DNA of 64,000 nucleotides from Cherax quadricarinatus (GCF_038502225.1 NC_091311.1:28204230-28268229); one strand, 5' to 3'. Counted from the first letter of the stretch, positions 1 to 10,628 are shown. Numbers and translations: made by a program. The notes: generated by a model not told the origin, from the sequence alone.

Positions 1-100
1 CTTGTATGCGTATTCTGCAATCGTACTGTGCATAGCTAAGCGTGTTCTGCAAATTAACGTGTTACGTTGGGGTATTCGTACTGTGCATAGCGAATAACTT
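1..100 (+). other. leader region of the Gmr1-like LTR retrotransposon
   Basis: This is the untranslated stretch before the first ATG of the gag-integrase ORF. A short stretch (TCGTACTGTGCATAGC) occurs twice, near 21-36 and 76-91. I see no similarity to the putative 3' LTR at 4728-5410, so the 5' LTR and primer-binding site are probably left of the window. Confidence 0.45.
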
Positions 101-3100
101 ATGCCACCTAGACGAGTCAGACGCCTGGTGTCGGCATATACTTTGCATAACCTACCTAAATTGTCCCTACAGCGTTGTTGGCAAATTGCTCGTTCCATTG
201 GCATTCCCTATAAACGCACTCTCACAGCTGCGCAACTGCGTTCACTTATTGCTGACATACTTATTGAAGAAGAGATGGCACATCAAACTCCTCCCTCTAC
301 GGGAGCTAGGGAAAAAACTCTTATGTTCTCGCATGAGGAAGATGATACACCTACGGAGCAAAATGGTCAGTATGGTGCAGCTGGGTTGTCTCGAGATGAA
401 TCAGCGTCGTTGGCACTTGAGCTGGCAAAAATCACGCTGGAGCAAACTAGGGAACAGAGAGCATTCGCAAGGGAAGAATTTGATAGGGAAAGAGAAAGGA
501 GGCAGTTTTCACATTCTGTAAACGATTTCAGTTTACAAAAAGCAGTACAGCTTGTTCCCCGCTTCAATGAGGCCGAACCAGAGCAATTTTTCGAAAGCTT
601 CGAAAATCAGGCTCGAGCCTTGAGGTGGCCGGAACAGCACTGGGCAGCGTTGGTTCATACAGCATTATTGGGTAAGGCACAGGAATTTACGTCGGTATTA
701 ACTGACGCTGAATTCTCTGATTATCAAGTAGTGAAGACCACAGTGTTGGGAGCATATACATGTATCCCAGCTAAATATCGTAAGACCTTCAAATTGAACA
801 GGCGGCAGCTTGGTCAATCCCTGGTGGACTTTGTGAGACAGCAAACCAAAACTTTTACCAGCTGGTATAAAGCGAGTGGTGTCTCTAACTTTGAGGAGCT
901 GGTGCAGCTTATTCTGATTGATAACCTGCTGGAGTCTGTGGGACCAGAGGTTCGTGTCTTTCTGCAGGATCGTGACTTAACCACTGCATTGGAGGCGGCC
1001 AGGTTGGCTGATACCTTCGAAACGAACCGCTCCTTGTCCGAGCGGTCCCGTCTCTCTTTTCAACAGTCTGGCGTGAGCAGAGATCGACAACATTGGAGAA
1101 TGAAGTGCCAGCCGGAGGGAGAGCGTCTACGTCATCCAACCAAGTCACCTGGTGAGCCACGCTTCTCAACATATGGTCCCCCTGCGGAGAGGCAAACTAC
1201 TTATGGAGCATCTCGACAACAATATCCAGAGAGGCACCAGCCAGAACGACACCACTTGCAACGTCATCAGGGAGTAAAGGGCAAGCCTGTCGTCTGCTTC
1301 AGGTGCAATAAAGTAGGTCACATCAGTTCCAACTGCCCCCAAAAACCTCAACCCATTGGGAAAATCTCTAATATCCCTAGTAACATGTCCCCTAGAGAAG
1401 TAGAAAAAGGTATGGCCCCTTATTATTGCGAAAGTCTTATTTCCCTTCAGGAAAACTCAGAACCAACTAAAGTAAATACCTTTAGAGATACTGGAGCCTA
1501 TTGCTCACTTGTCAGAGAAGGAATATTACCCCTTTCAGATAATACTTCCTTGAATTCCTCAGTTTTATTGGAAGCCTATGGAGGAGCTATATATTCAGTT
1601 CCTTTGCATAAAATTTATGTACAGTGCAAATATTACACTGGGTACTTGACTGTAGGTATCTCAAAAGGATTTCCCATGAAAAATGCCATGTTATTACTGG
1701 GTAATAACATTACTACTGTTACTTCGTGTCCTGAACCTATAATGATTAATGCTTCTCCAGTGTTGGCCATAACTCGGGCAACTTCCCAAGGGTTGTCTGG
1801 AGAGAATGTTGACCTATCCTTGGACGACTCCGATCTCGGAATAGCCACATTGTTTTACGAGGAAAACTGGCCAGAGCCTCGTAGATCAAGTGAACAGACC
1901 CCGATCAAGCCTTCCTATTCCCAGGTTGCAGGATTGCCAGATGTCTCTGTTTCCATGCCCGAGGGACTGTCCTTCCGGGAGGAACAACGAAAGGACCCTT
2001 CTTTAAAATTCGCTTTTCAGGCAGCCATGGGTAAATCCTCTTGGGGTCATCCAGTCAAGTATGAAGTTAAAAATGATTATTTGGTCTGCACTGAGACTGG
2101 TAAGGAGATAGAGGGCCGGCAATTATACGACAGGTTAGTGGTTCCAACCAAGTATAGACCTCAGATATTAAATATAGCTCATAATACGTCATCAGGAGGT
2201 CACTTAGGAATTACAAAAACCTTGTATAGAATCACAAAAGAATTTTATTGGCCAAAATTAAAGAAAAATGTGAAGAATCATATTAGGTGTTGCCGAGAAT
2301 GTCAGCAAGTTGGAAAACCTGGACATTCCATTAAACCTGCACCTCTCCAACCCATACCTGCTGATGGAGAACCTTTTGCAGATTTAATTATAGATTGTGT
2401 AGGTCCACTACCTAAGTCAAAGTCTGGAAATCAGTATTTATTTACAATTATGGATAAAGTAACCAGATATCCTGAAGCGATCCCAATGCGTAGTATCAAT
2501 ACTAAAGCTATTCTCAAAGCTTTAACAAAATTCATTTCTTGTTTTGGCATTCCTAAAACTATACAAAGTGATCAAGGTACTAACTTCACTGCCAAAGCAT
2601 TTAGGGAAGTATTAACTAGGTTAGGGATAATTCACAACTTATCCACTGCCTATCATCCTCAGTCCCAAGGCGCCTTGGAAAGATTCCACCAGACATTAAA
2701 AACAATGATGAGAAGTTTTTGCATGCACTTTCCTACAGACTGGGATGAATCTCTACCTTTGTTGCTGTTCTCAGTACGAGAGACGGTGCAAGAGTCTACA
2801 GGGTATAGTCCGTTTGAGCTGATCTTTGGGCACAATGTACGAGGTCCTCTTCGGGTGCTCAAAGAAGGATGGATGGGAGAAGACGTAAGCTCAGCACTCT
2901 ACAACCCGTCTTCAAGGTTGCAGGTGGCACGTGAGTTGGCCACGGCTAACCTAAAGATAGCTCAAAGTAAGATGAAACAGAGGTATGACAAAAGTGCACA
3001 ATTCCGCTCCTTCCATCCAGGAGACAAGGTGTTGGTGCAGGAACCTATACCTGGCCACACCTTGAAAGCTAGATATACGGGACCTATGCAGATTGTAAGT

Positions 3101-3232
3101 AGATTATCTGATTTAAATTATGTGGTAGCTCCCATTGATAAGACCTCAAAAACAAAAACTTACCACATTAATCAAATCAAGGCCTTTCATACACCAGATA
3201 AAGTCCCAGTAATGACTATCCTCTACCTCTGA
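101..3232 (+). CDS. Gag-protease-integrase polyprotein, Gmr1-like Ty3/gypsy retrotransposon
   Basis: A single intact 1043-codon frame encodes particle protein and integration enzymes. A charged Gag region fills about residues 1-390. A CCHC zinc knuckle (CFRCNKVGHISSNC, C399-C412) should bind RNA. The retropepsin-like motif DTGAYCSLV begins at D463. The integrase has an HHCC finger (H694, H701, C731, C734) and a D765-D824-E860 triad with the D,D35E spacing of retroviral-type integrases. There is no RT here: RT and RNase H are in the next ORF, so integrase precedes RT. That is copia-like order, although the sequences are gypsy-like, and it is the hallmark of the Gmr1 group. The frame ends with TGA at 3230-3232 and overlaps the open RT frame by about 14 nt. 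The first ATG is at 101. No internal stop or frameshift is visible, so the copy looks young. Confidence 0.9.
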   Translation: MPPRRVRRLVSAYTLHNLPKLSLQRCWQIARSIGIPYKRTLTAAQLRSLIADILIEEEMAHQTPPSTGAREKTLMFSHEEDDTPTEQNGQYGAAGLSRDESASLALELAKITLEQTREQRAFAREEFDRERERRQFSHSVNDFSLQKAVQLVPRFNEAEPEQFFESFENQARALRWPEQHWAALVHTALLGKAQEFTSVLTDAEFSDYQVVKTTVLGAYTCIPAKYRKTFKLNRRQLGQSLVDFVRQQTKTFTSWYKASGVSNFEELVQLILIDNLLESVGPEVRVFLQDRDLTTALEAARLADTFETNRSLSERSRLSFQQSGVSRDRQHWRMKCQPEGERLRHPTKSPGEPRFSTYGPPAERQTTYGASRQQYPERHQPERHHLQRHQGVKGKPVVCFRCNKVGHISSNCPQKPQPIGKISNIPSNMSPREVEKGMAPYYCESLISLQENSEPTKVNTFRDTGAYCSLVREGILPLSDNTSLNSSVLLEAYGGAIYSVPLHKIYVQCKYYTGYLTVGISKGFPMKNAMLLLGNNITTVTSCPEPIMINASPVLAITRATSQGLSGENVDLSLDDSDLGIATLFYEENWPEPRRSSEQTPIKPSYSQVAGLPDVSVSMPEGLSFREEQRKDPSLKFAFQAAMGKSSWGHPVKYEVKNDYLVCTETGKEIEGRQLYDRLVVPTKYRPQILNIAHNTSSGGHLGITKTLYRITKEFYWPKLKKNVKNHIRCCRECQQVGKPGHSIKPAPLQPIPADGEPFADLIIDCVGPLPKSKSGNQYLFTIMDKVTRYPEAIPMRSINTKAILKALTKFISCFGIPKTIQSDQGTNFTAKAFREVLTRLGIIHNLSTAYHPQSQGALERFHQTLKTMMRSFCMHFPTDWDESLPLLLFSVRETVQESTGYSPFELIFGHNVRGPLRVLKEGWMGEDVSSALYNPSSRLQVARELATANLKIAQSKMKQRYDKSAQFRSFHPGDKVLVQEPIPGHTLKARYTGPMQIVSRLSDLNYVVAPIDKTSKTKTYHINQIKAFHTPDKVPVMTILYL

Positions 3233-4697
3233 GGACGAATCTGACTCTTTGCACTCTATCTCTGAAATTAATACTAAACTTTCAAATTCTGTCCTCCTCA
3301 AGGATCCTAGCCCGTTAATGGATGGATTATCTGAAATACAAGCAACCAATTTAACTGAGCTTCTACAGTCATATCCTAATATTTTTTCGGATGTGCCGAA
3401 AAAATGTACGTTAGGTTACCATGATGTAGATGTGGGAAAATCTAAACCAATTAAACTCTCCCCCTACAGAGCTAATCCTGAAAAGCAAAGGCTACTTCAG
3501 CAGGAAGTAGACTTCTTGTTAGAACATGGTTTAGTGGAGGAGTCATCTAGTCCATGGGCTTCACCGTGCATCCTAGTAAAAAAGGCTGATGGAGGGTTTC
3601 GTATGTGCACAGACTACCGTAAAGTGAACGAGGTCACAATCACAGATGCTTACCCTCTTCCTCGTCTGGATGACGTAATTGACTTTGTGGGTAAGGCTAC
3701 TTTTGTGTCCAAATTAGATCTCCTTAAAGGTTACTATCAGGTACCTTTGACAGATAAGGCGAAGGAAATCTCTGCCTTCGTGATTCCAGGAGGTCATTAT
3801 CAGTATACAGTTACCCCCTTCGGAATGAAAAATTCCCCCTCTTCATTCCAGAAACTCATCCATCAGGCTATTAAAGGACTTGAAGGCACGGCAGCATACC
3901 TAGATGATATTGTTGTGGTGTCTGATACTTGGGATCAACACCTACTTAGACTTAAAGCTCTGTTTGAGACCTTTAAGAATTCCCAATTAACAGTTAATTT
4001 ATCTAAATCTTCCTTTGGCCAGGCCACTATCACTTTTCTAGGCCATGAAGTAGGTAGTGGTAATGTTGCACCTAAACTTGCTAAAGTTCTTTCGATTAAA
4101 GATTATCCAGTTCCTCATGATAGGAAATCTCTTCAACGTTTCCTAGGCATGATAGGATTTTACAGAAGATTCTGTAAGAATTTCTCAGATATTGTAGCCC
4201 CTCTTACCTCTCTTACCAGTCATAAAGTTCCCTTTAATTGGACGTCAGATTGTAACACTGCTTTTAATAAAGCAAAAAGATTATTGTGCTCTGCACCCAT
4301 TCTCCTGTCTCCAGACTTCTCCAAACCTTTTTCATTACAGGTTGATGCTTGTGAGTCTGGGGTTGGGGCGGTACTATTACAAATCGGGAACAAGGAGCTG
4401 CAGCCAATCGCATACTTTTCAGCTAAGTTCCAGCCACATCAGAGAGCTTACTCTACCATTGAAAAAGAAGCCCTCGCGCTGGTAATGGCTTTGAAGCATT
4501 TCGATGTTTATGTGGGCCAGACATCGCAGGTGGTCACAGTCTACAGTGATCACAACCCGTTAGTCTATCTCCAAGCCATGAAGAATCACAACACAAGGCT
4601 TATGCGTTGGACGCTCAGGCTGCAGCCCTACAACCTAAAAATAAATTATATTGCCGGCAAAGAAAATGTGTTGGCAGACTCTTTGTCAAGAGTCTAG
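3216..4697 (+). CDS. Reverse transcriptase-RNase H polyprotein, Gmr1-like Ty3/gypsy retrotransposon
   Basis: This frame copies element RNA into DNA. It opens after a stop at 3213-3215 and its first ATG is at 3318, 86 nt past the upstream stop. The sequence before that ATG reads like genuine acidic, Ser-rich coding sequence, so expression by +1 (or -2) frameshifting in the overlap 3216-3229, or by reinitiation, is plausible. RT motifs include SKLDLLKGYYQVPL (catalytic Asp codon 3717-3719), TPFGMKNSPSSFQ, and YLDDIVV with YLDD at 3897-3908. RNase H follows: Asp codon at 4344, the IEKEALA glutamates at 4461-4469, and VYSDHNPL with Asp codon at 4548. The frame ends right after RNase H; no integrase or chromodomain follows, because integrase lies in the upstream ORF. 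Both ORFs are intact. Confidence 0.9.
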   Translation, partial: LSSTSEDESDSLHSISEINTKLSNSVLLKDPSPLMDGLSEIQATNLTELLQSYPNIFSDVPKKCTLGYHDVDVGKSKPIKLSPYRANPEKQRLLQQEVDFLLEHGLVEESSSPWASPCILVKKADGGFRMCTDYRKVNEVTITDAYPLPRLDDVIDFVGKATFVSKLDLLKGYYQVPLTDKAKEISAFVIPGGHYQYTVTPFGMKNSPSSFQKLIHQAIKGLEGTAAYLDDIVVVSDTWDQHLLRLKALFETFKNSQLTVNLSKSSFGQATITFLGHEVGSGNVAPKLAKVLSIKDYPVPHDRKSLQRFLGMIGFYRRFCKNFSDIVAPLTSLTSHKVPFNWTSDCNTAFNKAKRLLCSAPILLSPDFSKPFSLQVDACESGVGAVLLQIGNKELQPIAYFSAKFQPHQRAYSTIEKEALALVMALKHFDVYVGQTSQVVTVYSDHNPLVYLQAMKNHNTRLMRWTLRLQPYNLKINYIAGKENVLADSLSRV

Positions 4698-4727
4698 TTT
4701 AATATTTTATTTAGGTTAGGATGTATT

Positions 4728-5410
4728 TGTGGTAACCCCCCTTTCAAGCTCTTTTTTTTATCCCCTGATGTGGGGGTTTTTTTTAGTGAGGGGATACGGG
4801 CTACCGTCCGCTTGTATCTTGGACCTATGTTGGCCTATCTGACTGCTGTCTCACTCTGAGTTTAGGGTTTGGCTTTTGGTCACTAGGAAAGCTGAGCTCT
4901 ATCTAAGAGTTGGATGGTGGAGAGGATAGGCGGTCCCATTATTTGGTGCCATGGCGGCACGGTTACCACTGGGAGGTGGCAGCCTAATCCTGAGCCTTCT
5001 CGGGGGTGGGGGTGTGGCATGCAAAGAGTACGTAACCTTTATTCGGCGCATGGACACACCCTCATTTACAGGCTATCTCCCCCAACCAGCGAACCAGGTT
5101 GCTAAGAGTTGATGATGGGGCCCCATCGTTCAACTAGTGACCAGGTTCTAGCCAATAAGAAGGTGGGATTGACAATCGCAGAGGTTATGTGGATACCGCT
5201 CTCCTGTCTGCCCTTGTCATTCCCATTCTAGAGCTGGTTGAAGCACGGTCTGCTATCTTGTGGCTTCTATTTCTGTCTTGCTTACCGTGGAGTGCACTAT
5301 ATTTATCACTGTACATAGTGTACATATTGCTGTTCTAAATTGGTGAAGGATAATATAAGTCTAAACTTTTTCTACTGTGTTTATTTGCTCCCATTACACC
5401 TGGGATAACA
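4728..5410 (+). repeat. candidate 3' LTR of the Gmr1-like element
   Basis: This non-coding block between the RNase H stop and the BEL/Pao relic starts TGTGGTAACC and ends GGGATAACA, giving TG...CA termini of plausible LTR length (683 bp). Without the 5' LTR, identity and exact borders cannot be tested. An alternative start lies nearer the T/G-rich run at 4764-4790. Confidence 0.35.
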
Positions 5411-5414
5411 GGCC

Positions 5415-7120
5415 ATTTGAAATCCTAGGTTGTAATACCGTTCCTACTTCAAGCGACGATAAATGCACACCTTAAACGTATGGGAAGTCCACTGAGTAAA
5501 GTAATGAGCAAACAATTTTATGTGGACAATTTCCTGGGTGTGACATCAACTGAAGAGGAACTGTTAATTACTTATGGAGAGGCTAATAAAATAATGCAAA
5601 GTGCAAATATGCCTCTGAAGGAATGGAATAGTAATTCGTCCAAATTAAAGGACAAAATAAGTAAGGATTACCCTGGAGATGAAGTGCCAAAATGTAGTAA
5701 TGTATTGGGTTTAACTTGGGATACTGAGAGAGATTTGTTAATGTTAAAACCTAATAATTAGAGTATGCCCAGTAAATTAACTAAGAGTGTCTTGCTTGCT
5801 GAAGTTTTCAAATGTTTTGATCCACTAGGTTTAGTGTCAACCCTTACTATAAGAGGGAAATTATTAATTCAGGAAGCATGGAAACTTAAATGTGCTTGGG
5901 ATGAAATTCTACCTGAGGAATTCATTAACAGGTGGGATGAATTAATTGGTGATTATGAGAAAATTCCAATGTTGGAGTTCCCACGCCAGGTGGGCAATCC
6001 AAATGGGAAAAATGTACTCCACATTTTTTGTGATACTTCAAAATTGGCATATGGAGCAGTTGCTTACCTTCAATGTAATAGTGTTATTTCTCTTGTTATG
6101 TCTAAGGCTAAAGTGTCTCCAATTAAATCACGTACTTTGCCTCAGTTGGAATTAACAGTCATTTATGTAGGTGTCAAATTAGCTAATTAGATAAGAAATA
6201 AGTTGCAGGAGATAAATATTAGCGACACTGTAATTTGGTCTGATAATGAGGTATCCTTACAATGAATTCGTAATGGAAACAGTAAAATTGTTTATGTACA
6301 AAACAGAGTCGCTGAAATTAATCAGACGCAAGAGAAGTATAATAGTTTGGGTCAGCATATGTTAACCTTTAATCATATACCTGGTGAGGAGAATCCAGCT
6401 GATTTCTTGTCTCGAGGTTTACCTTATGCTAAATTTGTAAATGCTGTATCATGGTTTAAAGGACAGAGCTGGTTGGTAAATAAAGCTAATTGACCTGTAT
6501 AAAAGGCGTATATTACTCCTGTTGAAATTACTGTGACCACCGCTCCAATAGTTTGTCCTTCCTTAGACATTGATATAAATAGGTATTCTTCTTTACCCAA
6601 ACTAATCAATGTAACTAAGTTGGTGTTTAAATTTCTAAACAAGATGAATATTTCATTTAAGTTTTCACATCCTCTTGAATATTGGACAAAGAGGGTACAA
6701 GAAGAAATCTATGGAAATGAGATGAAATTGATGATGGAAAGAAAAATTGTGAAAGGTTCCATAATAGAGAAATTGGGGCTGTATTTAGAGAACAATGTAA
6801 TTAGGTGCAGAGGTAGGTTACAAAATGCTGAATTGGGTGATTATGCTAAACACCCTATCTTACTGCCCAAAGCTCATCATCTAACAAATTTAATTGTTCT
6901 AAATGACCATAAAAATGTAATGAATTGTTGGGTACAAGATACCTTATTAGGGAAACTTTCTGGATTCCACAAGGACGGCAGAGTGTAGAAAGGGTGATTA
7001 AATCTTGTGTAATATGTCGCCGTGTGGATGCCAGATCCTATATGCACCCAGGTCCTCCACCATTGCCAAATGAGCAATTTGAGTCGTTTAGCAACGAACT
7101 CCGCCGGGAATGTCCAATTT
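5415..7120 (+). pseudogene. BEL/Pao-type LTR retrotransposon pol relic
   Basis: Pieces of a Pao-type polymerase lie in order but are broken. 5480-5761 holds the RT palm motif as YVDN (FYVDNFLGV), where YVDD is usual, so the second catalytic Asp is lost. 5765-6190 carries the Pao segment FDPLGLVSTLTIRGK and an RNase H start (HIFCDTSKLAYGAVAYLQ). 6230-6430 continues RNase H with stops. 6533-6988 and, after a frameshift, 6925-7110 give the integrase zinc finger (RVIKSCVICRR) and the following proline-rich linker. No integrase DDE core follows before about 7320, so it is deleted. Stops at 5759 and 6188 and several frame changes show that the copy is dead. It starts directly after the presumed LTR of the neighbouring element. 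Confidence 0.8.
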
Positions 7121-7382
7121 TAGCAGCATGTGGAAAATACTGTATATATTTTCCGGAAATACGGTAATTTGCTGGATAGGTAGATTCCCTATACATGTAT
7201 TGTATTTTCGAAGAAATTGGTCAAAAGAAGTATTTTGATCGAAAATGGGAAACCTGCGGCTGGGGAGGACAGTCAATTGCCATTGCTTTTTGAATGTGTT
7301 ACAAGCACGTTAATGTGAGGTGTATAATTTTCGTGCTCTAGAGGTAAAATTGGGTTGACACCTCTCAAATAGGAGGCGAAAT

Positions 7383-7960
7383 TGTTGGATGTGCATTCCT
7401 GCATAACTTGAGATATCAGGCGACTGGACAAGACAGCTCCAGGAACCTCAGATAAGTCTTATGTAGTAACCTGGCCAGTGTTATTTTCATAGATAGACAG
7501 TGAGGTTTTCTGAGTATGATACACATTAATCTCCAGTCAAATTGGTGAGTGATATTAAGATATTTTCCTTCTGTTATATAAATGTGTGTATATATAATCC
7601 TTTTTTTTATTTTAATATACAGTCCACAAATTTATATATTTACCAGTATTCCTGGAGATGTATAATTCATTTAATTAATAGGTCCAGAGCAACTTGTGGA
7701 TATGACAGTGGTAGGTATCGAAGGGGGACATTTTTTGCGACCTACGTGTCCCAAATTCCTACTTGTCTAACTGATAAATAATAATTATCTGTTCATTTAC
7801 TGTTATGTATATAATGATACATTCAGATAAATGCAATTTTCCACAAAAACATTGTACATATATATCTATATAAAATAAAAAAATCTTTGTGTAACTATAT
7901 ATGCCTGTGTAAAAATTACAGTAAATATCATATGTACTTTATTCTCAGGTCCCACTTCAG
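7383..7960 (+). repeat. possible BEL/Pao LTR remnant and AT-rich flank
   Basis: A purine-rich run (AGGAGGCGAAAT, 7371-7382) directly precedes TGTTGGATGTGC, the arrangement of a polypurine tract followed by an LTR start, and it lies just downstream of the Pao relic. The right border cannot be placed and no second LTR is present, so this is only a suggestion. The rest is AT-rich with no recognisable gene. Confidence 0.25.
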
Positions 7961-8035
7961 CAATTTTTAACCAAATCTGAAATTGATGTGCTTGTGCACT
8001 TGAGATAGTTTTTGTGCAATATAAAATCCTAAAAA

Positions 8036-8165
8036 TAACCTAGTATAATCCAACCAAACCCAATGTAACCCAACTGAACCCAAGGTAACCCAACTGAACC
8101 CAATGTAACCCAGCCAAACCCAACATAACCAAACCGAACCCAACGTAACCCAACCTAACATAATA
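8036..8165 (+). repeat. degenerate 10-bp tandem repeat, telomere-like
   Basis: About twelve decamers of the form AACCCAANNN run in register (for example AACCCAATGT, AACCCAACTG, AACCCAAGGT). The unit resembles two diverged copies of the arthropod telomere pentamer AACCT. No gene is present. Confidence 0.6.
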
Positions 8166-8334
8166 TTATATTTAATGCCAAGAGTGAAAGCATGTGATAT
8201 TGCATCGAGGAAGTAATGAAAGATAGCGAGGTGGTGGTGATAAGAGTGTATCCAGCAGCCAACCAAAAAGCTGGGTCACTGGTTCATGGTATCATGCAAC
8301 TGTATTCCTAGATAACCATTTCAAAACAACTATG

Positions 8335-8470
8335 TTTCCTGTGGTATGGACAGCCAATGTTATTATTCAGTCACTGTCTGACTTTTTTGGGTTATCCTAG
8401 GTTCTCTACATGTATGCTGCTATGTATGATAATCTATATATATACATGAATAAACTTATTACTTATTATA
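8335..8470 (+). mobile_element. LINE C, 5'-truncated 3' end
   Basis: The stretch GGTTATCCTAGGTTCTCTAC, then GCTGCTATGTATGATAATCT and an ATGAATAAACTTATT tail, is the reverse complement of the left (3') end of the LINE C copy at 52370-53800. It holds only 3' UTR sequence and no coding part. Confidence 0.65.
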
Positions 8471-8669
8471 TGAAATATTAATAGGGTTTTGCATCATGCG
8501 GCTCGACTCCTGAGAGTAAAATCATGGCAATGATTTCAATAAATAACAATTCTCACAACTGTTTTTCTTGTTATGGAGATGACCAATTGTAAAGTATACT
8601 GTGTAGTGTTGACAGGGATGTGACCCAGGAATGAAGTACATATTGACCAAAAATAAAACAACATAACTG

Positions 8670-9145
8670 TGTCAAGTGGTTCAGTTGACAGTACGCTCGA
8701 CTCACCTAGTGAATGTGTGTGGTTCGATCCCCCCCTCATGGAAGGTTCCTTGATGTTGGTGAGGGGCTCTTGATTTAGGGAATTGGAACTGTGCTCCAGT
8801 TCCCTGAATTAAGCCTGAATGCCTTCCACATCCCCCCCCCCGGGCACTTCATAATCCTACGGGTTTAGCGCTTCCCCTTTGATTATAATAATAATAATGT
8901 GGTTCGATCCCTGGCAGAGATGAAAACATTAGGCATGTTTCCTTACATCTGCTGTCCCTGTTTACCTAGCAGTAAGTAGGTACCTGTGTGCTTGTTAGAC
9001 TGCTGTGGGTCACATCTTGGGACACATTAAGCACCCCCAATGGAAATTACAGTCAGTCCCCGTTGATCCACTGGTTTTATTGGGTTATCCTGGGTGGCTA
9101 ACCTTCCCCCCGTTTAAAATCCCAAAAATCTTATCTTGAGCCCAT
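8670..9145 (+). mobile_element. tRNA-derived SINE (family T) split by another SINE
   Basis: The tRNA-like head has a B box GGTTCGATCC at 8721-8730. The body resumes after the nested SINE at 8898 and matches the copies at 21299-21607 and 39722-40022 in order: TTTCCTTACA, CACCTAGCAG-type, GGTACCTG, GGGTTATCCTGGGTGGCTAAC, and a tail ending AAATCTTATCTT. The B box appears twice because it was duplicated when the inner SINE inserted. Confidence 0.8.
8732..8897 (+). mobile_element. SINE family S (no tRNA head), nested in a tRNA-type SINE
   Basis: It starts at a C-rich palindromic head (CCCTCATGGAAGGTTCC) and ends in GGGTTTAGCGCTTCC plus a (ATA)n tail. It is flanked by the 14-bp direct repeat TGTGGTTCGATCCC at 8718-8731 and 8898-8911, an exact target duplication. 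Other copies lie at 36711, 40269 and 51650, with a 3' fragment at 10629. I could not assign it to a known SINE head class. Confidence 0.85.
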
Positions 9146-9825
9146 AAAAGAGTCACAGCCTGCCTGTGTTATCCTAGGATAGATTCTGTATACAAAAAAT
9201 CATTATAAAAGCTTAAACTTAAGTATGAAATAAGTTTATCCAGGTTTATCTGACTAGTTTAGTTTTTTTGCAACTGCTTTACATAGATATAGGAATAAAT
9301 TACCGTGGATAACCTAATAAGACAAAGTAACATATTTCCGCTGGAACTTTGAGATTCTCACACAGTCTGACTTTACTAGGTTATTTTAAGTTACATTATG
9401 CATAATTTACTACAGAAAGCCATTATAAAACGTGCTAAATAACCATAAAGACTAAATATAAATTTATATAGTGGAGAGTGAGACAAGACAACCTGCTACA
9501 TTAACCTAGCACAGCCTAGCACCCCTAGCTCATGTCCAGCTGGTGCCTCGGAGAAGCCAGCTGGTGGCACTAGAACCACTGGTGCCCCTGGGGAGCCAGG
9601 TGGTACAGCTCTAGCCCTCACAACAACAACAGCAGCAGCAGCCAGCACCTCACACATTATTCCAGCTGTACAACAGTGTTACACCTCACTACCTGCTCGC
9701 TCTTCAGCTGTGAAGACTTCTGAGGCTTCTTGCGCAGCACTGTCACTGTGTCCCAGTCACTGTCCGTCATACTGCCAGTATTTTAGTGCGAATCTTCTGG
9801 AAGTGATGGGTTATAGCAGCACAAT

Positions 9826-9862
9826 CTGCGTGTGTGTGTGTGTGTATGTGTGTGTGTGTCAG

Positions 9863-9894
<32 letters not shown>

Positions 9895-9896
9895 AG
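9826..9896 (+). repeat. (TG)n followed by (CTG)n microsatellite
   Basis: A GT dinucleotide run with one A interruption (9828-9858) is followed by about nine GCT triplets (9866-9892). A short frame crosses it, but its polyalanine or polyleucine is only the repeat translated. The surrounding sequence from 9150 to 10620 is AT-rich with nothing recognised. Confidence 0.9.
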
Positions 9897-10628
9897 GTTT
9901 CTCTCTTCATTTATGCTCTACTACGCCTCTCCTCTCACTTTCAGAACTCTTCTAATATATTTATTAAATGCATTGGTGTCTGGGTAATCAATATTACGAC
10001 TTTGTACAATAATTAATATTCTAAAATTAGACTAACGTTTTCTATAATATATTTTGGTGACTAGAAAGAACGAAATATGGGAAAACTTGGGTAACTATTC
10101 TCTTTTAGTAAGTTTTTTGGGGGGATAATAATAAATTTATTTCTTTAAAACATATGGGGTTATTACAATAGATAATACATGCAAAATACAATGAATGAGT
10201 TAATCAGTATATGTACACCGAGTCACATGGGTAGCCCAGTATTATTTTTCTTTAAATAGTTTTGCAAAACATTAGCCAATATTTTTTTACAATAGTTTTA
10301 AGGCCACTTAGATACTATGGAAATACATATCGAGTACATTATGTAGATTTAACCTAGGATAACTCAATAAATTCATACAGTGTAACTGATTTCCATTTCC
10401 TGAGATTTATCATGCAACACGTATGAATACTTGCATCACAATTTGAAATTCGTGCAATAAGTAACAAATCTCATTATTTCTCTCCCACGTAAGGGAACAC
10501 TTTAAAAATAAATGTAATCTGTTCCTAACATATGGAGGGTGACTAAATTTGCAGTGTCCTACATGACAACAACAACATAGACCCAAGAATTTCATAAAAT
10601 GATGCAAACCTTTCTCAGTTTTAATATT

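Noticed and set aside
8670..8735. Functional tRNA gene
   Set aside because: Only the promoter-like boxes are present. It does not fold into a full cloverleaf and is joined to a SINE body. The same holds for 21310-21390 and 32185-32240.
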